This document shows positions 6,062 through 10,940 of a DNA stretch of 10,940 nucleotides, one piece after another. The stretch comes from Nitrospira bacterium HGW-Nitrospira-1 (GTDB lineage Bacteria > Nitrospirota > Thermodesulfovibrionia > Thermodesulfovibrionales > UBA6898), in the NCBI GenBank assembly GCA_002839535.1, contig PGYF01000029.1:1-10940 (forward strand). Direction: 5' to 3'. The notes beneath the pieces are model-generated. The model was given only the letters and a program-made list of their open reading frames with translations, made no database searches and was not told the origin of the DNA. Position 1 is the first letter of the stretch, and each line of letters starts with the position of its first letter. The position numbers and the translations under genes were made by a program.

Positions 6062-6742
6062 TTATTTGTGGTTCGAGTATTTAATATAATTTTCCCAGAC
6101 TAAAAGCAGTTCCGCGGTAGCCTTGAGATCGCCTGTGCAATATTTTGCTATATCGAGCCCCCTGCCGCTTCTGTAGAAGTCTTTGACGTCATATCCGGTG
6201 ATGCCGCCTTCTTTCGGACTCTTGATGCCGAAGGTTCGGCACCACATGTCAAGACTGAATTTTCTCCTTGATGCGCCATAGAAAGTAAGCTGATCCAGAA
6301 GGTCGATATGGGTATCTCCGTATCTGTTCGGCAGAATATCCCTGAGAGGTTTTATCTTATGGACAGCAGAACGAACCATGATAAAGGGGCAGTCAAAGCC
6401 CCTGCCGTTGAAGGTGATGAACTGGCCGTAACTTTTTATTGTGCCCCAGAACTTTTGGATGATCTCAACCTCATCTCCTGCCTCGTACCTGATCCCTTCC
6501 TCCTCAAAGGGAAGGAGTGGGTTACCGTTATTTTGGAAGAAGACAGCGCCTTTGCCGGTATCAGGATTAAGCATGCCGATAGAGACAATCTCACCGGTAA
6601 GCGGGTAAAACGAGAGGCTCTCCCTGACCTCGGTTTTTTCATCCTCTGTCTCCGCCCATTTCAGCAAATAATCACGAACAGGCTCATCGAGTGATTCAAG
6701 GTCAAACCCTGCTGTCTCTATGTCAAACACTATACGCGCCAT
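6062..6742 (-). CDS. DEDDy-type 3'-5' exonuclease, RNase H-like fold (DNA polymerase B exonuclease-like)
   Basis: 226-residue soluble protein with the exonuclease motifs of the DEDDy superfamily in order: FDIET (D7, E9) as Exo I, NGRGFDCPF (D117) as Exo II, and YCTGD (Y201, D205) as Exo III. The tyrosine four residues before the last aspartate defines the DEDDy class. The best family fit is the predicted stand-alone 3'-5' exonucleases related to the PolB proofreading domain. It should cleave single nucleotides from 3' ends of DNA or RNA with two metal ions, in repair or nucleic-acid turnover; the exact role is unknown. No polymerase domain is attached. The ATG at 6742 has no convincing ribosome binding site. 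The gene follows ctpA on the same strand after an 81-bp gap occupied by a heptamer inverted repeat, so its transcription may or may not continue from that operon. Confidence 0.85.
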   Translation of the reverse strand: MARIVFDIETAGFDLESLDEPVRDYLLKWAETEDEKTEVRESLSFYPLTGEIVSIGMLNPDTGKGAVFFQNNGNPLLPFEEEGIRYEAGDEVEIIQKFWGTIKSYGQFITFNGRGFDCPFIMVRSAVHKIKPLRDILPNRYGDTHIDLLDQLTFYGASRRKFSLDMWCRTFGIKSPKEGGITGYDVKDFYRSGRGLDIAKYCTGDLKATAELLLVWENYIKYSNHK

Positions 6743-6747
6743 TTTAT

Positions 6748-6816
6748 CGTTATGCGTTATGCGTGATGCGTAACGAGTTCAAAAAAGAAGCAGCTCATTA
6801 CGCATTACACATCACG
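6748..6816. repeat. Inverted array of degenerate heptamers (REP-like hairpin)
   Basis: The left arm is four tandem 7-mers, CGTTATG, CGTTATG, CGTGATG and CGTAACG (6748-6775). The right arm (6794-6816), read on the minus strand, is CGTGATG, TGTAATG and CGTAATG. The segments 6755-6777 and 6794-6816 are inverted copies of each other with 19 of 23 positions matching, separated by a 16-base loop. The element fills most of the gap between the ctpA stop and the exonuclease start. In the minus-strand transcript it would form a long imperfect hairpin with no U-tract after it. It could protect the ctpA 3' end, attenuate the exonuclease gene, or simply be a dispersed repeat. Confidence 0.6.
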
Positions 6817-6823
6817 GTCTTTA

Positions 6824-8116
6824 TTACGCCGCCTTCGGCAAGGCCTTGAGGACATCCCATGTCTTAAGAATATCTATTGCCCGCTGGAGCTGAATGTCAT
6901 CTTTTTCATCGACTTCAAGCGGCGCGGTTTCCTCATCATCAGGCAAAGAATCCTTCTGTTCATTCTTCAGATGACCCTGGAGGTCTTTTTCCCTGAGCAC
7001 ACGATGTTCTTTTACGCCGTTTTTCGCTGCGATCTTCACAATAATATCAGGCGTTATGCCGGTATTCTGTATTGAAGTGCCTTTCGGCGTATAGTACTTC
7101 GCGGTGGTCAACCTCAGCCCTGCGCCGCCGCTCAGCGGGATTACGGTCTGGACAGAACCCTTGCCAAAGGTCTGGTTGCCGAGGATTACAGCCCTGTTCC
7201 AGTCTTTGAGAGCCCCTGCTACGATCTCGGATGCGCTGGCGCTCCCCTGGTTTACCAGGACGATCATCGGCAGTGTAAATATATTGTCCCCGCCGGTATT
7301 AAACTCAGACTTCTCTCCGGACTTTGTCTTGGTGTAAACAACAAGCTTGCCCCTGGGCAGGAACTGACCGGCAACGTCTATAGCGCTGTTTAATAAGCCG
7401 CCGGGATTATTTCTGAGGTCCAGGATAAGTGAAGTTGCCTTGGAATCATTGAGCTGCTTGACGGCAACTATAAGGTCGTCTGCTGTCTGTTCCTGAAACT
7501 GACTCAACTTTATATAGCCGATATTATTTTCGAGCGTCTTTGACTTTACGCTTTTTATTTTAATGATGTCCCTCACAATCGTGAAGTCCTTTGTGTCTTT
7601 CCAGCCTTCCCTGAAGATGCTTAAGGTGACCGAAGTCTTCGGAGCGCCTCTCATCTTCGAGACCGCATCCTGCATATTCATGTCCTTTGTAGATTCGTTG
7701 TTGATCTTTATGATTTTATCTCCGGCTTTTATTCCTGCTTTGTAGGCAGGGGTGTCTTCAATGGGCGCTATGACCGTCAGTGTGCTGTCTTTTACCCCGA
7801 TCTGTATGCCAAGCCCTCCGAACTCTCCCTTTGTATCCACCTGCATCTCTTTGTAAGCCTCAGGGGTCATAAAGCTTGAATGCGGGTCAAGGGAGTTAAG
7901 CATGCCTTTTATCGCTCCGTTTACAAGGTCTTTTGGCTTAACCTCTTCGACATAGTACTTTTTTACCATAGACATGACTTCCGTAAAGGTCCGGAGTTCT
8001 TCATATCCTTCTCCTTCCGCGCTTACGCCGGCAACAGACCATCTTCCGATAAAGATTCCCGTAGATGCAACAATGAATATGCACAGCCAGACAAACAATA
8101 CCCTTTTTCCTGACAT
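6824..8116 (-). CDS. ctpA: Carboxy-terminal processing protease, peptidase family S41 (CtpA)
   Basis: 430-residue periplasmic serine protease anchored or exported by an N-terminal hydrophobic helix (about 5-24). A helical N-terminal region with the conserved SLDPHSSFM (75-83) is followed by a PDZ domain (about 97-170) that recognises C-terminal tails. The S41 core has LRNNPGG (234-240), catalytic Ser294 in GSASASE and Lys319 in FGKGSVQ, with Gln323. The 25-residue Ser-Lys spacing agrees with E. coli Prc and Bacillus CtpB. Start at 8116 is supported by AGGAGG 9 bases upstream. It lies 18 bp after envC, at the end of ftsE-ftsX-envC. Family members trim or degrade periplasmic proteins, including cell-wall hydrolases; the context suggests control of wall remodelling at division (inference). 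The acidic C-terminal tail after about 385 is probably a family-variable extension. Confidence 0.95.
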   Translation of the reverse strand: MSGKRVLFVWLCIFIVASTGIFIGRWSVAGVSAEGEGYEELRTFTEVMSMVKKYYVEEVKPKDLVNGAIKGMLNSLDPHSSFMTPEAYKEMQVDTKGEFGGLGIQIGVKDSTLTVIAPIEDTPAYKAGIKAGDKIIKINNESTKDMNMQDAVSKMRGAPKTSVTLSIFREGWKDTKDFTIVRDIIKIKSVKSKTLENNIGYIKLSQFQEQTADDLIVAVKQLNDSKATSLILDLRNNPGGLLNSAIDVAGQFLPRGKLVVYTKTKSGEKSEFNTGGDNIFTLPMIVLVNQGSASASEIVAGALKDWNRAVILGNQTFGKGSVQTVIPLSGGAGLRLTTAKYYTPKGTSIQNTGITPDIIVKIAAKNGVKEHRVLREKDLQGHLKNEQKDSLPDDEETAPLEVDEKDDIQLQRAIDILKTWDVLKALPKAA

Positions 8117-8134
8117 TTTATGTGACCTCCTGGA

Positions 8135-9265
8135 TTATCGCTTTTTTCTTTTTAACCACTGGACGGGATCGAGAGGCTTGCCTTTGTATCTGATCTCAAA
8201 ATAGAGACCGGCGGCATTCAATATGCCCGACGTCCCAACCTTGCCGATAATCTGCTTTTCTTTTATTATATCTCCAACGCGCGTAAAAATCTCTGAAAGA
8301 TTGCCATAGAGCGTATGGTAGCCGCTCCCGTGGTTTACGATCACCAACTGGCCGAACCCCTTGAACCATTCAGCGAAGATAACCTTGCCGGCGTAAACAG
8401 ACTGCGCATCTTCAGAGGCGTCTGTCTGGATATGAATGCCGTTTCTGAACACCGGAGTGCCAAACTGTGGGTCTTTCTGTGAGCCGTAAGAAATAGCGAT
8501 TTTACCTTCAGCAGGCCAGAGGAGATTCCCTTTTACACGGCCAAAACCTTTTGCTGAATAGTCGTCTGTGACAGATGATTCACGGATAAAATCGAGTAGT
8601 TTTTGGGATGCCTCTTTCAACTCGGAGATCATTTTCCGGCGTGAGTTTTTTTCGTTTCGCACAGAAGTGAGAATGAGTTCTTTTTCTCTTTTTTTCTCCC
8701 CCATCTCAATTTCCTTTGACTTTACTTTTTCGGTATTTTCTTCGAGCTCTGCCCTGAGAATGCGAAGCTCCTCTGCTTTTTTATTTAAGGCGCTGATGTT
8801 GGCGCGGTAAGCAGTGAGAACGCTATGTTCATAACGCGTCAGATTTTCCAGATATTTCCATGCCCTCATTATCCGGGGAATATCTTCAGCGTTCATCAGG
8901 ATCGTCACCATGTCTTCTGTGTGTCCGTATCTTTGCATTAGCCTGAGTTTCCTTGCAAGCCAGGCTTTCTGTTTTTCGAGGCTTTCCCTTGTTTTTGCAA
9001 TCTCACTGTTGACTGTCTCTATCTCGGATTCGGTCTGCCTCAGAATTTTCCGGTATTTTCTCAGGTCTGCTTCGACTTTGCCCAGTTTTATGTTGACATT
9101 GTCGAGTTCGTTTAAAACAGATGATTCGTACCTCAGTGTTTCAGTCAGCTTTTTTTTCTGTTCCTGTATCTGTTTCTGTATTTTTTTGAATTCTTCTTCA
9201 GGTTTTGCAGTGTGCGAGACAGAAGGAAAGAGCAGAAGAAGCGCGAGCGCCAGGGCAGGGAACAT
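8135..9265 (-). CDS. envC: EnvC-like murein hydrolase activator (coiled coil plus degenerate LytM domain)
   Basis: 376-residue secreted protein: signal peptide (about 1-19, with cleavage near SHTA), long coiled coil (about 22-230, rich in K/E/L heptads) and a C-terminal M23/LytM domain (about 248-372). In active M23 peptidases zinc is held by HxxxD and HxH. Here the first pair is R274 and H278 (RNGIHI), the last motif is GLYFE (353-357), and the usual YxHLS is YGNLS (N322). The zinc site is lost, as in EnvC proteins that activate septal amidases without cutting wall themselves. Its ATG overlaps the ftsX stop (TGATG), and GGAAGG lies about 14 bases upstream. This coupling fits the known FtsEX-EnvC complex, where FtsX recruits the coiled coil in the periplasm. 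The partner amidase is not in the window. Confidence 0.92.
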   Translation of the reverse strand: MFPALALALLLLFPSVSHTAKPEEEFKKIQKQIQEQKKKLTETLRYESSVLNELDNVNIKLGKVEADLRKYRKILRQTESEIETVNSEIAKTRESLEKQKAWLARKLRLMQRYGHTEDMVTILMNAEDIPRIMRAWKYLENLTRYEHSVLTAYRANISALNKKAEELRILRAELEENTEKVKSKEIEMGEKKREKELILTSVRNEKNSRRKMISELKEASQKLLDFIRESSVTDDYSAKGFGRVKGNLLWPAEGKIAISYGSQKDPQFGTPVFRNGIHIQTDASEDAQSVYAGKVIFAEWFKGFGQLVIVNHGSGYHTLYGNLSEIFTRVGDIIKEKQIIGKVGTSGILNAAGLYFEIRYKGKPLDPVQWLKRKKR

Positions 9266-10140
9266 CAGTAGCGCAGCCTTCCAATGGCTATTGCTGCGCC
9301 GGTTATTCCAAGCAGCATTCCGATGACCGGCAAAGGCAGAAAAAGATTTACAGGAAAAAGTATGTCCTTAAATACCGGAATGGCAATGCTTAGCCGCAGG
9401 AATACCATGGAGTAAAGGAAAAAACATCCGGCAAGACTGAGCAAACCGCCGCAGGCTCCGATAACAGCGCCCTCGATCAGAAAAGGCATTCTGATAAAAC
9501 CTTTTGTAGCGCCGAGCAGCTTGCATGTTTCAATCTCCTCGGTCCTTCTGTAGAAGAGTATTTTCACCGTGCTGTAGCAGACAAAGATAACGCCTGCCGA
9601 AAGGACTGCAACCAAAACCAACCCTATAACCTTGAAGCCTTTTTTAATGGTATTCAGGGTAGAAAGAAATTTTTCGCCGTAGTCCACCTCTGTTACGCCT
9701 TTTATTTTAAGGGCTTCACCGGCAAGCTGCCGCGCTGTTTCTGTCTCGACCTCATTTGTCCTCAGCTTTATTTCTATGGAGTCCGGCAAAGGGTTTTCAT
9801 CAAGCCCCTCCAGGATATAATCCGAATTCTTGAGAGAGGCCTTCAATTCCTTCATCGCCTCGTCTTTTGAGATGTATCTGATGGAAAGAACCGCCTTATT
9901 TTTTTTAAATGAATCCATAATAGTGTCGAGTCTGTCTTTTGGAAGATTGTTGTCGAGATAGACAGCCATTGAAAATTTTTCCGGCAGCTTCTTCGTTGCA
10001 ATATCAATATTGTAAAGAACGAAAAAACTGACGCTGATTATAAGAAGGGCTGCTGCTATGGTCATGACCGAAAGGAGGTTTATCCATTTTTCCCTCAACA
10101 GACTCTGTATTGCAGGTTTCAGCGCATACGGTGCGATCAT
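9265..10140 (-). CDS. ftsX: Cell-division ABC-type permease subunit FtsX
   Basis: 291 residues with the standard FtsX topology: cytoplasmic N-terminus, TM1 (about 22-44), a periplasmic domain (about 46-165, with the family-typical ENPLPDSIEI at 115-124) and three C-terminal TMs (about 170-193, 219-245, 268-288). The cytoplasmic loop RRTEEIETCKLLGAT (198-212) is the conserved segment expected to contact FtsE. The protein ends GRLRY, like the usual FtsX C-terminus. FtsX does not transport; with FtsE it transmits ATP-driven shape changes to the periplasmic activator encoded next (EnvC). The start overlaps the ftsE stop (TGATG), with GGGGAGG about 10 bases upstream inside ftsE. Length and topology are normal for the family. 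Confidence 0.95.
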   Translation of the reverse strand: MIAPYALKPAIQSLLREKWINLLSVMTIAAALLIISVSFFVLYNIDIATKKLPEKFSMAVYLDNNLPKDRLDTIMDSFKKNKAVLSIRYISKDEAMKELKASLKNSDYILEGLDENPLPDSIEIKLRTNEVETETARQLAGEALKIKGVTEVDYGEKFLSTLNTIKKGFKVIGLVLVAVLSAGVIFVCYSTVKILFYRRTEEIETCKLLGATKGFIRMPFLIEGAVIGACGGLLSLAGCFFLYSMVFLRLSIAIPVFKDILFPVNLFLPLPVIGMLLGITGAAIAIGRLRY

Positions 10141-10802
10141 CAGCCGAGCGCCTCCCCAACCAGATTGCCTGAGTCCAGCCTTAAAACCCTTTTGCCGGTG
10201 TTTCTGTAGAGTTCCCTGTTATGAGTGGCAACGAGGATTGTGGTGCCTTTGGCATGTATGTCTTTAAATATCCGGACAACGCCTGCCGCGGTATCCGGAT
10301 CAAGATTGCCGGTCGGCTCGTCAGCAAGCAGGATCGCAGGCTCTGAGACTATCGCCCTTGCGATAACCACTCTTTGCTGTTCCCCTCCCGAAAGCGTCTT
10401 CGGATAACTGTCTGATTTATGTCTGAGGTTTACGGTCTTGAGCGCATCATAGACTCTGATTTTTGTCTCCCTTTCCCTGACGCCTCTGATGCGCAGGGCA
10501 AGCGCAATATTTTCAAATACCGTCCTGTTTTCAAGGAGTCTGAAATCCTGGAATACGATTCCTATATTGCGTCTGACATAGGGTATGCCGGATTCTTTCA
10601 ACTGTGAAGTCTCTATCCCGGCTATGGTGATAGCGCCGTTGTCCGGCTCCTCAGCAAGGTATATCAACTTCAGGAGGGTGGTTTTCCCTGAACCGCTCGG
10701 CCCGGTCAGAAAAATCATCTCGCCTTTAGCGACCGAAAAACTTATATCCTTTATCGCGGTCTGGTTGTCATAATCTTTTGTAACATTCTGAAAATGAATC
10801 AT
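10140..10802 (-). CDS. ftsE: Cell-division ATP-binding protein FtsE
   Basis: 220-residue ABC ATPase of normal FtsE length. It shows Walker A GPSGSGKTT (34-42), Q-loop VFQDFRLL (Q85), signature LSGGEQQ (137-143), Walker B ILLADEPTG (157-165, catalytic E162), D-loop NLD and H-loop H194 (ATHN). The QDFRLL segment is typical of FtsE rather than of transport ATPases such as LolD. It binds FtsX at the inner face of the division site and powers activation of septal wall hydrolysis through EnvC. The ATG at 10802 is preferred over a frame running to 10880 because family members begin MIxFxNVxKxY and AGAGG lies about 11 bases upstream. It is the first gene of the ftsE-ftsX-envC-ctpA operon in this window. 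Confidence 0.96.
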   Translation of the reverse strand: MIHFQNVTKDYDNQTAIKDISFSVAKGEMIFLTGPSGSGKTTLLKLIYLAEEPDNGAITIAGIETSQLKESGIPYVRRNIGIVFQDFRLLENRTVFENIALALRIRGVRERETKIRVYDALKTVNLRHKSDSYPKTLSGGEQQRVVIARAIVSEPAILLADEPTGNLDPDTAAGVVRIFKDIHAKGTTILVATHNRELYRNTGKRVLRLDSGNLVGEALG

Positions 10803-10846
10803 GGGAACATAAACCTCTGTTTGCTGCTTGAATTTATTGTTAAGAA

Positions 10847-10867
10847 CCCTGTGCCAAGAGCACAGGG
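10847..10867 (-). terminator. Stable hairpin upstream of ftsE, possible weak terminator
   Basis: CCCTGTGC and GCACAGGG form a perfect 8-bp stem with a 5-base loop. On the minus strand a further G-U pair is possible, and the stem is followed by TTCTTAACAAT, a weak U-tract. It could end transcription of an unseen minus-strand gene beyond 10940, or lie in the ftsE leader. On the plus strand no T-run follows. Confidence 0.4.
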
Positions 10868-10940
10868 CGTCAAAAGTCAAAACAAATTTATTCTGTCATT
10901 GTCCGGCTTGACCCCCGCATCAAGCATGCCCTCTGACTTG
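10868..10940. other. Intergenic end of window with part of a possible dispersed repeat
   Basis: No coding frame is supported here. GCTTGA (10906-10911) and TCAAGC (10920-10925) form a short inverted repeat around CCCCCGCA. The stretch TGTCATTGTCCGGCTTGA (10894-10911) resembles intergenic repeats seen in other bacteria, but the element runs out of the window. TTGACT on the minus strand just before the hairpin could be a -35 box of an ftsE promoter, though no good -10 box is seen at the right distance. Confidence 0.25.

Noticed and set aside
6308..6694. 128-residue frame on the plus strand inside the exonuclease gene
   Set aside because: It is antisense to a gene with all three exonuclease motifs and shows no recognisable domain.
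6748..6816. Heptamer array as a CRISPR array
   Set aside because: The units are 7 bp, directly adjacent without spacers, and inverted; no cas gene is present.
8910..9326. 138-residue Ser/Phe/Leu-rich frame on the plus strand
   Set aside because: It is the complement of the envC coiled coil; the composition is what antisense of K/E-rich codons produces.
10803..10880. N-terminal extension of ftsE to 10880
   Set aside because: It would read through the hairpin at 10847-10867 and add 26 residues absent from FtsE proteins; MIHFQNVTKDY is the normal start.

Overview
The window looks like chromosome from an anaerobic or respiratory Gram-negative bacterium of moderate GC. The signs are a multihaem c-type cytochrome of the doubled-CxxCH kind, a sigma54 two-component system, and an ftsE-ftsX-envC-ctpA cell-envelope operon. 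Nitrospirota or Desulfobacterota would fit, but this is an inference from gene content. No rRNA, tRNA, CRISPR array or transposase gene is visible.

Left part (1-4040, + strand): the 3' part of a tetrahaem cytochrome gene, then a small two-TM protein ending in a HAMP domain, a membrane sensor histidine kinase, and an NtrC-type sigma54-dependent response regulator. The genes are tightly spaced or overlap, so this reads as one signalling operon.

Middle (4041-5284): a convergent (- strand) gene for a second 'receptor without an output domain' (helical sensor plus HAMP). The roughly 400-base region upstream of it carries a textbook sigma54 control region. There is a GG-N10-GC promoter (5120-5136), an IHF-like site (5154-5166), and two dyads spaced 21 bp apart (5186-5204 and 5207-5225) at about -86 and -107. 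The simplest reading is that the adjacent NtrC-type regulator switches on this HAMP protein. A dispersed hairpin repeat lies in its predicted 229-nt leader.

Right part (5285-10940): a metallo-beta-lactamase-fold hydrolase (+) converges, with 3 bp between, on a DEDDy 3'-5' exonuclease (-). An 81-bp gap filled by an inverted array of degenerate heptamers separates the exonuclease from ftsE-ftsX-envC-ctpA (all -). In that operon FtsEX is the ABC-type complex that controls septal peptidoglycan hydrolysis. EnvC is a coiled-coil activator whose LytM domain has lost its zinc ligands. CtpA is a periplasmic S41 processing protease. The ftsE/ftsX and ftsX/envC junctions are TGATG one-base overlaps, and envC/ctpA are separated by 18 bp.

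The most interesting item is the predicted local circuit: cytochrome/HAMP/kinase/regulator feeding a sigma54 promoter for an orphan HAMP sensor next door.
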